A stretch of DNA of 11,079 bases, from positions 32,616-43,694 of the forward strand of contig HF986914.1 in NCBI GenBank assembly GCA_000431075.1, in the 5' to 3' direction. Position 1 is the stretch's first letter; every line of letters starts with the position of its first letter. The position numbers and the translations under genes were made by a program. The notes below the pieces were generated by a model. It did not search any database and was not told the DNA's origin. It saw nothing but the letters and a program-made list of their open reading frames with translations. Source of the stretch: Firmicutes bacterium CAG:555. GTDB lineage: Bacteria > Bacillota > Clostridia > Oscillospirales > Oscillospiraceae. Positions 1 through 6,744 of this stretch are shown here, one piece after another.

Positions 1-556
1 CGGGAATGCCGAACTGCTGTGCGATATCGAGATAGTATGTCGAGGAATACTGCGTCATGATATTTGCCGAGAACATCGTGGGTATCTCACGCAGGATCGC
101 CTTTATCTGCGGAAAGCCCATCATGAACACGGTCATTGCATTCTCGTCCGAGAGAACACACTTATTGCTGAACTCAACATCATTGCCGGTGCGGCGGTCG
201 CCACGCAGGGTGTCCTTGATGCACAGGGCAACATCCTTTACAACAAAGTCCATCGCCGTGTGGGTGATACGCAGGGTCTCGTCCCGCATGCCTATGGTAA
301 ACTTATCAATTGCGTGAGGCACGGCAAGATAGTTTGCCATCCAGCGGTAGCGGATCATACCCTTCATGCCGCCCCGGGAGAGCGTTACGCTTATCATGAT
401 TCTCCACAGATACAGCCAGCGGCTAAAATCATAGAGGGTATCCTTAACGCCTCTCCACTCACGGCGCTTTCTGACCTTGCCGTTATTGAAAAGCACACCG
501 TATTGCTTATCACCCTTTTTCTTTTTGGTATTGTATACTATCTCAGCGGTTTTCAT
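1..556 (-). CDS. 2-hydroxyacyl-CoA dehydratase family subunit (5' part only)
   Basis: The gene runs off the left edge, so only about 185 N-terminal residues are seen. The ATG at 556-554 has a strong ribosome site, GGAGGTG at 570-564, with 7-base spacing, and overlaps the stop of the preceding gene as ATGA, implying translational coupling. The protein begins MKTAEIVYNTKKKKGDKQYG, a basic N-terminus, followed by a roughly 140-residue region I do not recognise (with RGGMKGMIRYRWMANYLAVP). Near the edge, around residues 165-185, it reads TQYSSTYYLDIAQQFGIP, which resembles the substrate-domain segment of the HgdA/HgdB-BcrB/C family (Pfam HGD-D). Pairing with another member of that family upstream fits the heterodimeric architecture of these [4Fe-4S] dehydratases, which eliminate water from (R)-2-hydroxyacyl-CoA in amino-acid fermentation. 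The iron-sulphur ligand cysteines would mostly lie outside the window. Family assignment is moderately sure; the substrate is unknown. An activator ATPase might lie further left. Confidence 0.6.
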   Translation of the reverse strand, partial: MKTAEIVYNTKKKKGDKQYGVLFNNGKVRKRREWRGVKDTLYDFSRWLYLWRIMISVTLSRGGMKGMIRYRWMANYLAVPHAIDKFTIGMRDETLRITHTAMDFVVKDVALCIKDTLRGDRRTGNDVEFSNKCVLSDENAMTVFMMGFPQIKAILREIPTMFSANIMTQYSSTYYLDIAQQFGIP

Positions 557-1752
557 TTTTTCGCACCTCCCTGGAGATTTTTGATCTCAATGCTTTCGAT
601 AAACGCCTGGACACGGGTCCTCATCTGACCGACGGAGGCACTGATATTGTACGGTCTGTCAACGCTCAGCACCGGGTAGCCGTAATCGTCACGAAGCATC
701 GTTGAGCCTAAAAGTCTCTCATACGCCCACGGGTCGCAGAACTTGACCTGCTGATAGATAACGCCGTCGGCTCTGTACTCCTTGCACAGATCGTTGACAT
801 ACGCCTTGCGGCCGTAGACCTTCTCCATATTCATGGTGCGGGGGCACTGCCCCATATAAACATAGTGGCGGCAGACCTGAGTAAATGCATCCTCCTCGTC
901 GTTGAGCTCAATGGGAACTCTGCCCGGGAACGAACCGAAGCAGTAGCGGTCGACGCAGACATATGCGCCGCAATCCTCGATGAGCTTGATAACACCGCTG
1001 TCATCTATCTCCGAGCCGACAAGCGCAAGTCTTGCACGATATGACTTGTTGTCAGGCTCTCTTGTCTTTATCTCCTCAAGTGTCTCGCGAAGCTTGTCAA
1101 CAATGAGATACTTTGGTGCAACATAAGTCGCCAGCGTCAGAACATGGAACTCATACGCCGTTACTCTCGGTTTATCGTCCTTTCTGAACTGCCCTATCGT
1201 CTGAATTATCTCGCATATCTCGTTATGCTCCTTAACGGCCGCCCTTATGGCAGCATCGGAGGTGTCGATACCGTAGTTTTCCGCAAGCGGAGTTAAAATG
1301 TGGTTTTGGCACTGAAGCTTCATAAGATCAACGCCGTTATCATCTGCCTTGAGCGGGATCTCCATATACTCATAGAAGAATTTGCTGTCGCCGCCGTCCA
1401 TGGTGTGCAGCAGCTCCATATTCTCGCCGCATCGGTTCATCATCGTGCAGCCGTCCGGCGTAATGAGGCAGTCGGCAAAGTTATATCCGCCCTCTATCGC
1501 CCTTTCAAGCAAGGCTCGGCTGGTCTCGCACAGGAAGCTTGTCATATAGTATGTAGCAATATCCATGGAGCCTGTATTTGGCGCAAACAGGCGAATACCG
1601 AATGCGTTTCCAAGATTTAAGAGTGGTTCCGGGATATTCTCACACAAGAACGCAGCACAGACCTTACCTTCCTCCTTCGCTTTGGCGATCAACTCGTTAT
1701 TCGCCGTCTGAAGAAGGTCTTCAAAGTAGCCTAAATGTTTCAGATCTCTCAT
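553..1752 (-). CDS. 2-hydroxyacyl-CoA dehydratase family protein, subunit of a pair
   Basis: A 399-residue cytoplasmic protein that I assign to the HgdB/FldC-like 2-hydroxyacyl-CoA dehydratase family, whose members are about 375-430 residues. Supporting segments are FLCENIPEPLLNLGNAFGIR near residues 36-55 (the conserved N-terminal start of this fold), SFLCETSRALLE near 72-83, ADCLITPDGCTMMNRC near 93-108, and GVIYQQVKFCDPWAYE near 330-345, which resembles the third-ligand region of family members. Cys75, Cys102 and Cys339 are therefore candidate [4Fe-4S] ligands; this is inference from alignment by eye. The protein is cysteine-rich (about 15 Cys). The ATG at 1752 is preferred over TTG at 1755 because the ribosome site GGGGGA then sits about 6-7 bases upstream. 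It is the first gene of a two-gene unit and overlaps the next by four bases. The substrate (2-hydroxyglutaryl-CoA, lactoyl-CoA, an aromatic acyl-CoA or other) cannot be told, and some relatives are annotated as benzoyl-CoA reductase subunits. Confidence 0.75.
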   Translation of the reverse strand: MRDLKHLGYFEDLLQTANNELIAKAKEEGKVCAAFLCENIPEPLLNLGNAFGIRLFAPNTGSMDIATYYMTSFLCETSRALLERAIEGGYNFADCLITPDGCTMMNRCGENMELLHTMDGGDSKFFYEYMEIPLKADDNGVDLMKLQCQNHILTPLAENYGIDTSDAAIRAAVKEHNEICEIIQTIGQFRKDDKPRVTAYEFHVLTLATYVAPKYLIVDKLRETLEEIKTREPDNKSYRARLALVGSEIDDSGVIKLIEDCGAYVCVDRYCFGSFPGRVPIELNDEEDAFTQVCRHYVYMGQCPRTMNMEKVYGRKAYVNDLCKEYRADGVIYQQVKFCDPWAYERLLGSTMLRDDYGYPVLSVDRPYNISASVGQMRTRVQAFIESIEIKNLQGGAKK

Positions 1753-1816
1753 CAATTTTCCCCCGTTTCGTTTTATACAAGCATATTGATACCGTGTAAA
1801 AATATTGCTTGTTAAT

Positions 1817-1845
1817 ATTTTACCATTTCAAACATGCTAATTCAA
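1817..1845 (-). promoter_or_regulatory. SigA-type promoter candidate for the dehydratase pair
   Basis: On the minus strand, TTGAAT (1845-1840) is followed after exactly 17 bases by TAAAAT (1822-1817). This puts a start near 1810 and a leader of about 58 bases before the ATG at 1752. The -35 box matches consensus at 4 of 6 positions and the -10 box at 5 of 6. The region is AT-rich, so chance matches are possible. Confidence 0.45.
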
Positions 1846-1930
1846 TTGGTTTATGCATTTTCTCTAATTTGTATAGTATATTTTGATTTTTTTGTGCAAT
1901 ATTACTACATAATCTTAATTTTGTATAAAG

Positions 1931-1962
1931 AAAAACCGCCGAATGTTTTAATTCGGCGGTTT
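1931..1962 (-). terminator. Intrinsic terminator of the coiled-coil gene
   Basis: A 12-bp perfect stem, AAACCGCCGAAT (1933-1944) with ATTCGGCGGTTT (1951-1962), closes a 6-base loop. Read on the minus strand it is followed by TTTCTTTATACAAAA, a U-rich tail. It lies about 42 bases past the stop of the gene ending at 2005. On the plus strand the bases after the stem are not a T-run, so its direction is minus. Confidence 0.85.
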
Positions 1963-2004
1963 ATAATAGCTTGAATACCATACCGGTAAACGGGGAAGAT
2001 CGGA

Positions 2005-2463
2005 TTATTCTTTGCCGGGAATAGTGAAGACACCGGACTCGACGAGCTCCTGGAGTCCCTTATAAGACTCGTACATGACGAGCAGGCGACTCTCGATAAC
2101 TGCCCACTTTTCGTCGATCTCAACATCGGCGGCGGCAAGGCGCTTCTGGGCGACATCCTCAGCGTCGCTGATGATACCCTCGGCCTGCTTCTGGACATCG
2201 GCGAGAAGCTGCTCGGACTTCTCCTCACGCTTTCTCATATTCCCGATATAGGTCTCAACAGTTGCCTGTGCTGCTTCAAAAAGGTTATTTATCTGCGCCG
2301 ATGCCTCTGCAAGCGTGCCGGTCTCGCTTATCTTTATTTCATAGTTATCGATGGTGCCCTGAAGCTCTGAAACCTTGGCCTTGAGTCTCTCGATCTCCTG
2401 CTCCTGATCGTGCATTACCATCATCATTTCGTTTTTTGAAAGATTCATTGAATCGTTTTTCAT
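2005..2463 (-). CDS. Small coiled-coil protein of unknown function
   Basis: A 152-residue, highly charged, apparently soluble protein with no signal peptide or membrane segment. Residues about 18-42 (HDQEQEIERLKAKVSELQ) and 75-118 (RKREEKSEQLLADVQKQAEG onwards) have heptad-like spacing and should form coiled coils, separated by an Ala-rich helix (LAEASAQINNLFEAAQATVE, about 51-70). The second part, with its alternating Ala/Glu/Lys pattern, loosely resembles DivIVA/GpsB-like or SMC-hinge-distal helices, but I see no diagnostic N-terminal DivIVA motif, so no function is assigned. The ATG at 2463 has AAGGAG at 2478-2473, 9 bases away. The gene has its own promoter and terminator and so is monocistronic. 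A cytoskeletal, scaffold or cell-division accessory role is possible but is a guess. Confidence 0.8.
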   Translation of the reverse strand: MKNDSMNLSKNEMMMVMHDQEQEIERLKAKVSELQGTIDNYEIKISETGTLAEASAQINNLFEAAQATVETYIGNMRKREEKSEQLLADVQKQAEGIISDAEDVAQKRLAAADVEIDEKWAVIESRLLVMYESYKGLQELVESGVFTIPGKE

Positions 2464-2496
2464 ATGTTAAAGCTCCTTAACCTTTTAATTCATTAC

Positions 2497-2525
2497 ATTT
2501 TATCATTACTGAACATTTTTTGCAA
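2497..2525 (-). promoter_or_regulatory. SigA-type promoter of the coiled-coil gene
   Basis: On the minus strand, TTGCAA (2525-2520) is separated by 17 bases from TAAAAT (2502-2497). Transcription would start near 2490, giving a short leader of about 27 bases that contains the AAGGAG ribosome site. Position, spacing and box quality agree well. Confidence 0.6.
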
Positions 2526-2540
2526 GTAAATATAGTAAAT

Positions 2541-2573
2541 AAAAGAAAAAAGGGAGCCGAGAGGCTCCCCTTT
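2541..2573 (-). terminator. Intrinsic terminator of the secreted repeat protein gene
   Basis: The GGGAGCC (2552-2558) and GGCTCCC (2563-2569) arms close a tight GAGA loop. On the minus strand the hairpin is followed by TTTTTTCTTTTATTTAC, a good U-tract. It begins about 10 bases after the stop codon of the gene ending at 2580. Confidence 0.9.
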
Positions 2574-2579
2574 CATAAG

Positions 2580-5500
2580 TTATCTTGCTTTTATGGAAAC
2601 AGTATTGCTATATGCCGAAGCAATGTTTTTACCGTTTACGACCTTGACGGACTTGACCTTGTAGTAATACTTCATGCCGGACTTGGCTCCGGTGTTGGTG
2701 TATGTGGTCCTGGTCGTTGAGTCGTAATACTTAAAGTTCACGCCGTCTGTTGAGCGGTACACCCAGTACTTCGTTGCGCCGGAAACGCTGCCCCAACTGA
2801 GCTTCGGCTTGCCGCCGGATGCCGTGATGCTCACAGAGGGCGCTGCGGTGGAGACGAGCAGGCTCTTGGAGTTACTGTACGCCGATGCTACATTTTTGCC
2901 GCCCACGACCTTGACGGCTTTGACCTTGTAATAATAAGTCGTGCCGACACTGGTGCTGCTGTTTTTGTAGCTGGTCTTGGTGGTACTGTCGTAGTACTTG
3001 TAGTTTGTGCCGTCTGTTGAGCGGTATATCCAGTACTTCGTTGCGCCGGAAACCGAGCTCCACTTCAGCTGCGGCTTGCCGCCGGAGCGGGTGATGGTTA
3101 TGCTTGGTGCGGCAGGTCTGCACTGGATGCTCTTTGCAACGCTGTAGCTTGATGCTATGTCATCGGTGCTGACGGCCTTGACCTTGTAATAATAGGTCGT
3201 GCCGATAGTCGTTGAGTTATTGGTGTAGCTGGTCTTGGTGGTGCTGTCATAATACTTGTAGTTCACACCGTCTGTACAGCGATAGATCCAGTACTTGACT
3301 GCGCCGTTGACCTTTTTCCAATAGATCTTAGGGTGGCCGGAGGAGGTGGTTATCTTGAGAGCGGGGGCAGAGCAGCTGAACTTTGCGGCTTTTTCATAGC
3401 TGAATGCGCCGTAGCTGCCGTTAGTGCCGATGGCTCTGACCTTGTAGTAATACTTCGTACCGACAGCTGCGGTGGTATCGGTGAATGTCGTGCCGTTGAC
3501 GGTGGCTATCTTGTCAAACTCGGTGTTGCTGCCGGTAGTGCGGTAGACCTGATAGCTGGCTGCGCCTTCGACTGCGTTCCACGAAAGGACTATCTTGCCC
3601 TTGATGCTTACGGAGAGGGTCGGAGCCTCGCATGCAGGGAGAGTTGCGCCGCATACGGTGCACTTGTTGTCCTCGCCGTATCTGTGAGGTGCCAGAGAGC
3701 CGTAGGAGTCGCCGCACTCGGTGCAGACTGCCTTCTCCTTGCAGGTGGCAGTGCCGCCGGAGTGGGCTTCCTTCTTGCCAAGGGTGTACCATACATCTTT
3801 GATGTATATGCCCTTTTGCTCAAACTCGGGTTTGAGATCTGCAAAGGTCTTGCCGCAGCGCTGGCAGCCGAGCCAGTGATACTGATCGTCGCTGCAATGG
3901 TCGATGTCCCTGACATGCAGGTTTTTGAGAACATCGTCAATGGATATCGTGCCCTTTATGATGCCTTCAATGACCTTAGAATAATTTACCGAGCCGATGA
4001 GGTCGAGAAGCTGCTTATAGCTGATGTCGCCGAGGAGGTTGAGCGTCGGGTGCAAGTCGTGACCCGTGCACTTGTCGATGAGCTTATCGTCGGTCGCCGG
4101 AACGGTGGCCTTCTCGTCCATATAATAGTTATGGCAGATAATGCACTCGTAATAGGTCTTTGTGCCGTCCTCGGTGCAGGTGGCGGGCGTGCCCTCTATC
4201 TTCTTGAGGTGCTTGCACCCGCCGGAGCAAGGCTTAAAATATGTGTGACCTGAGCTGAGCTTTGCATTGCATCCGAGGCAGTAGGTATCGCCGGTGTAGC
4301 CTGCTTTGAAGTCGGTGGGCTCGGTGGCATTTCTGACTTCCGTTCCGCCGTCGTGGTTATACGGGTCACGCTGACCGTCGTCATAACCGCAGGTGCGGCA
4401 GATGTTGCCGGAGTGGCAGGTGAGCGTTTTCTCGGTGATATTGTGGGCGCTCTTGGTATCTGCATACACATAGCCGCAGAATTTACACTCTTTCCAGTGG
4501 TCGTTGACATTGCTCCCCCACTGCATGAGGGCGGAGTTTGCGGTCTCAGTGATGACATTCTTTATATAGTGCTGCTGATATGCGATAACGGTATCGGCCT
4601 TTGCGACCTCGCTCGTAAGTGCGCTGTCTGTCCAGCACTTGCCGCATTCGCCGCATTCCCAATACTCGATATTGCCCTGATGCCTGTCGGCAGCGTCGAC
4701 GCAGGTCGCCTCGACGGCACCGTGATGGATAACGACATTGGTGCTGGGGTCTGTGTGCTTACAAAGCTTATCGGTCTTGTGGCCGGTCTCAAGCAGAACG
4801 CCGCAGTCTGCGCAGTAGATATCGCCGCTGTAACCTTCGCTGTTGATGGTGGCATCGACTGCATTGCGGGTCTCTTTTACCAGATGATTGTTGGGGTCGG
4901 TTTCACCGTAGGCAAAACCGCAGGTGGAGCAGATCGCCGGAGACTTGCAGTTTGCCGTGCCGCCGGAGTGCGTGCCGGTATTCTTTCGGGTGTGGCAAAC
5001 GATGCATTCCTGAGCATGATATGCCGTGCCCTCAACGGTGAACTCTACCCATGCGTAGTTATGGCCGGTGGCCTTTATGGTAACATCGCTTTTCTTGCTG
5101 TACTCGCCCGTGCCGTCGGCATTGGCGTAGTACTTGCCGCAGGCGGTGCACTCGTAGTACGGCAGGTTGCCATCCTTGTCGCAGGTGGCGGCGGTGTAAG
5201 CGTGCTCTGTAAGCTCTGGATGCTTGCTTGCATCCTTTGCGATTTCGGTATCACTGCGGCTTGCATACTTGGTTTTGAGATCTGCATCCTTAAAGTATGT
5301 ATTGCACTCATCGCAGAACCAGTATTCAAAATTGCCCTTCTGCGAGCAGGTGGCATCGGTGTATTCCTTGTGTGTCACCTTGTCGGCGGGGTGATTGTTT
5401 GCATCGGTCTTGCCCTCAAGCTTGAGGCTCGTGAGCGTGGTGGGCAGAGTGCCTGCCTCGTCCTTAAAGACATCGCCGCACTCATCGCAAGACCAATACT

Positions 5501-6170
5501 CGGCCATGCTTCTCGTGCCGCAGGTGCCGGCGGTGGGCTCATGGTAGGTCAGCGGCATTTTGTGTGTCGTGAGCTTTGCGAGCTTACAGGCCTCCACTGT
5601 GGTCACATTTATGCCGTCGGCATCGGAATAGCAATAGCCGCAGGTATTGCACTTGTAGTAACTGATATTGCCCTCATGTGCGCAGGTGGGCTCGGTTGCA
5701 GGAACCTCAAACAAATTCTGTCCAAGCACATGGCTTGCGCATGCGGCCTTAATGGTGAGCGTTACGACATTGCTTTTCTCGACATCCTTTGCGACCGATC
5801 TGCCAAGGAAGGTTCCCTGCCAGTAAACGACGCAGCGGATGTTCAGCGTTTCATGAACATTGGTGACGGTCAGCTTGCTGCCTGTGCCGAGCTTAGCCCC
5901 GTCGAACAAGGCAAAGAACTCGTCAATGGTCTTGGTGTACAAAAGCTTGTCATCATCGACCTTGCTGTTGTCATACCAAATGTACTCAAGCGGCGCTTCC
6001 GCTTTTGTGTTGACAGCCGTGATTGAAAACTCGGCAGTCTCTCCAGCTTGGACCGTGACGCCGGTCGGCTGGCTTAGTATCGTGGTGTTTCCGATTGCAA
6101 ATGCGTTTATCGGCAGAAGCGAGAACACCATAACAATTGCCAGCGCCAGACTAAACAGTCTTTTCTTCAT
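2580..6170 (-). CDS. Large secreted protein: Ig-like domain, 15 CxxC motifs, four fibronectin III domains
   Basis: A 1196-residue exported protein. Residues 1-25 are a classic Sec signal peptide (MKKR, hydrophobic core, INAFA before the cut). Residues about 28-142 look like a bacterial Ig-like domain (GVTVQAGETAEFSITAV, W65, C113), but the residue usually paired with C113 is not Cys. Residues about 145-846 hold 15 CxxC knuckles (first Cys at 174, 228, 286, 341, 389, 414, 453, 506, 562, 591, 631, 676, 769, 816, 837) in recurring units of the type TC-x-x-x-G-N-x-x-Y-Y/W-x-C-x-x-C-x-x-Y-x-D. About 705-760 is a helix-like, Cys-free spacer. Four fibronectin III domains of 86-89 residues fill 847-1196. 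No LPxTG, SLH, membrane or known wall-binding segment is visible, so it is probably released or held non-covalently. The ATG at 6170 is chosen for its GGAGGAGG ribosome site (6184-6177) and the signal peptide; an in-frame ATG at 6194 lies upstream of that site. Function is unknown. Metal binding by the CxxC pairs is plausible but unproven; adhesion or matrix binding is inferred from the fibronectin III domains. Confidence 0.85.
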   Translation of the reverse strand: MKKRLFSLALAIVMVFSLLPINAFAIGNTTILSQPTGVTVQAGETAEFSITAVNTKAEAPLEYIWYDNSKVDDDKLLYTKTIDEFFALFDGAKLGTGSKLTVTNVHETLNIRCVVYWQGTFLGRSVAKDVEKSNVVTLTIKAACASHVLGQNLFEVPATEPTCAHEGNISYYKCNTCGYCYSDADGINVTTVEACKLAKLTTHKMPLTYHEPTAGTCGTRSMAEYWSCDECGDVFKDEAGTLPTTLTSLKLEGKTDANNHPADKVTHKEYTDATCSQKGNFEYWFCDECNTYFKDADLKTKYASRSDTEIAKDASKHPELTEHAYTAATCDKDGNLPYYECTACGKYYANADGTGEYSKKSDVTIKATGHNYAWVEFTVEGTAYHAQECIVCHTRKNTGTHSGGTANCKSPAICSTCGFAYGETDPNNHLVKETRNAVDATINSEGYSGDIYCADCGVLLETGHKTDKLCKHTDPSTNVVIHHGAVEATCVDAADRHQGNIEYWECGECGKCWTDSALTSEVAKADTVIAYQQHYIKNVITETANSALMQWGSNVNDHWKECKFCGYVYADTKSAHNITEKTLTCHSGNICRTCGYDDGQRDPYNHDGGTEVRNATEPTDFKAGYTGDTYCLGCNAKLSSGHTYFKPCSGGCKHLKKIEGTPATCTEDGTKTYYECIICHNYYMDEKATVPATDDKLIDKCTGHDLHPTLNLLGDISYKQLLDLIGSVNYSKVIEGIIKGTISIDDVLKNLHVRDIDHCSDDQYHWLGCQRCGKTFADLKPEFEQKGIYIKDVWYTLGKKEAHSGGTATCKEKAVCTECGDSYGSLAPHRYGEDNKCTVCGATLPACEAPTLSVSIKGKIVLSWNAVEGAASYQVYRTTGSNTEFDKIATVNGTTFTDTTAAVGTKYYYKVRAIGTNGSYGAFSYEKAAKFSCSAPALKITTSSGHPKIYWKKVNGAVKYWIYRCTDGVNYKYYDSTTKTSYTNNSTTIGTTYYYKVKAVSTDDIASSYSVAKSIQCRPAAPSITITRSGGKPQLKWSSVSGATKYWIYRSTDGTNYKYYDSTTKTSYKNSSTSVGTTYYYKVKAVKVVGGKNVASAYSNSKSLLVSTAAPSVSITASGGKPKLSWGSVSGATKYWVYRSTDGVNFKYYDSTTRTTYTNTGAKSGMKYYYKVKSVKVVNGKNIASAYSNTVSIKAR
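2583..3632 (-). repeat. Four tandem fibronectin III repeats inside the secreted protein gene
   Basis: Repeat starts on the minus strand are about 3632, 3371, 3113 and 2846, with units of 258-267 bases. Each carries APxxxI, W, the YWIYRSTDG segment, YYDSTTKTSY and YYYKVKAV. The last two copies are closest: the segments at 2742-2819 and 3009-3086 are nearly identical at DNA level and exactly 267 bases (89 codons) apart, pointing to recent duplication or gene conversion. The first copy (residues 847-933) is the most diverged. Confidence 0.85.
3633..5738 (-). repeat. CxxC repeat region of the secreted protein gene
   Basis: At protein level two unit types recur. Type one has TC, then YYxCxxC with YxD, seen around residues 163-183, 216-237, 275-295, 330-350, 490-515 and 665-685. 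Type two has an HSGG-like start, CxxxAxCxxCGxxYG, then GYxGDxYCxxCxxxLxxGH, seen at about 401-470 and 584-652, with a third partial copy at 803-823. So a module of about 90 residues containing several CxxC pairs seems itself to be duplicated. Repeats are diverged at DNA level, unlike the fibronectin III copies. Confidence 0.7.
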
Positions 6171-6223
6171 GCTATTCCTCCTCCGTATATGCACACAAAT
6201 TATGTTAAATGATATACAAAGAT

Positions 6224-6252
6224 ATTATATATTTTTTACCTCCTGACTTCAA
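6224..6252 (-). promoter_or_regulatory. SigA-type promoter of the secreted repeat protein gene
   Basis: On the minus strand, TTGAAG (6252-6247) is followed after 17 bases by a perfect TATAAT (6229-6224). A start near 6217 gives a leader of about 47 bases ending in the GGAGGAGG ribosome site. It is divergent from the T-box promoter at 6334-6362, with about 80 bases between the two -35 boxes. Confidence 0.7.
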
Positions 6253-6333
6253 GTTTTTTCGGTCGGAGCGCAAAATACCGTCATAGTGTACATATTCGCA
6301 AAAAACTTTTTGTGCATTTATTAAAATTCGGTG

Positions 6334-6362
6334 TTGACAACGCCGCTTTAAAGTGCTATACT
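6334..6362 (+). promoter_or_regulatory. Near-consensus SigA promoter of the trpXYZ operon
   Basis: A perfect TTGACA (6334-6339), a 17-base spacer and TATACT (6357-6362) predict transcription from about 6369. This is immediately upstream of the T-box leader, so constitutive initiation with control by attenuation is expected. An AT-rich stretch at 6300-6328 could act as an UP element. Confidence 0.85.
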
Positions 6363-6368
6363 GCGTCC

Positions 6369-6646
6369 ATCGAAACCGATGATTAAGAGTAGTAAGCTTT
6401 TCGGAAACTCACAGAGAGCCGTTGGTGCTGGGAATACGGCAGTGAAAGAAACGCTGAATGGACTTATGAGGGCAACCGAAAGCGGAAAGATCCGTTAGTA
6501 GTAGTTGACGGGGCGTGCCCGTTACAGTCACGAGCTGCATGTCAGTGCAGGTTAAGCGGATGAGTTTTTCATCAATTTGGGTGGCACCGCAGAATTTGTT
6601 TATTCTGTCCCATACTTCTTTGGAAGTATGGGACTTTTTGTTTTTT
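6369..6646 (+). promoter_or_regulatory. Tryptophan T-box riboswitch leader
   Basis: The leader has the T-box hallmarks in order. Stem I carries the AGTA-type S-turn near 6390, the AGAGAG bulge (6413-6418) and a distal helix GCCGT/ACGGC (6418-6422 with 6436-6440) closing a 13-base loop. The specifier loop reads GAA-UGG-A, with the UGG codon at 6459-6461. The T-box GGGTGGCACCGC is at 6579-6590. The antiterminator can form from 6578-6581 with 6609-6612 and 6589-6595 with 6602-6608, leaving the seven-base bulge UGGCACC (6582-6588). Its UGGC pairs with the GCCA 3' end of uncharged tRNA-Trp, whose discriminator base is G in bacteria. Antiterminator and terminator share 6607-6612, so they exclude each other. 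Uncharged tRNA-Trp should therefore permit read-through into the transporter genes. Short open frames here are not genes. Confidence 0.93.
6607..6646 (+). terminator. T-box-controlled leader terminator
   Basis: A perfect 12-bp stem, GTCCCATACTTC (6607-6618) with GAAGTATGGGAC (6623-6634), a TTTG loop, then TTTTTGTTTTTT. It is the default structure when tRNA-Trp is charged, and its 5' arm is captured by the antiterminator otherwise. About 100 bases separate it from the trpX start. Confidence 0.95.
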
Positions 6647-6744
6647 GGAGGACGCAATGTTTATACTGAAAAGACGATGGCGTGTCCGGCACAGCTTCTA
6701 CAAGACACACTAAACCATTTAACAATAATTAAGGAGATTTAATC

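Noticed and set aside
57..628. Plus-strand open frames at the left edge
   Set aside because: The true gene is on the minus strand (start at 556, strong ribosome site, ATGA overlap with its neighbour). The plus frames have no signals.
1753..1755. TTG as start of the first dehydratase subunit
   Set aside because: ATG at 1752 is next to it and better spaced from the ribosome site.
3333..4253. 306-codon plus-strand open frame
   Set aside because: Also antisense to the secreted protein gene, with GTG/GCG-rich filler composition and no translation signals.
2583..5738. Repeats considered as a CRISPR array or mobile-element repeats
   Set aside because: The periodicity is a multiple of codons, units are diverged coding domains within one continuous frame, and there are no spacers, terminal inverted repeats or target duplications.
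4353..6026. 557-codon open frame on the plus strand, opposite the secreted repeat protein
   Set aside because: It is a mirror of the repetitive minus-strand gene: low-complexity Ala/Val/Gly/Leu content, no ribosome site, no family resemblance. The minus gene has a promoter, signal peptide and domains.
6171..6194. Upstream in-frame ATG at 6194 for the secreted protein
   Set aside because: It would precede the strong GGAGGAGG site and add an Arg-rich extension before a textbook signal peptide; the ATG at 6170 fits better.
6515..6742. 75-codon open frame and its minus-strand counterpart in the trp leader
   Set aside because: They lie across the T-box and terminator structures, have no ribosome site and resemble no protein. 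The region is an RNA regulator.
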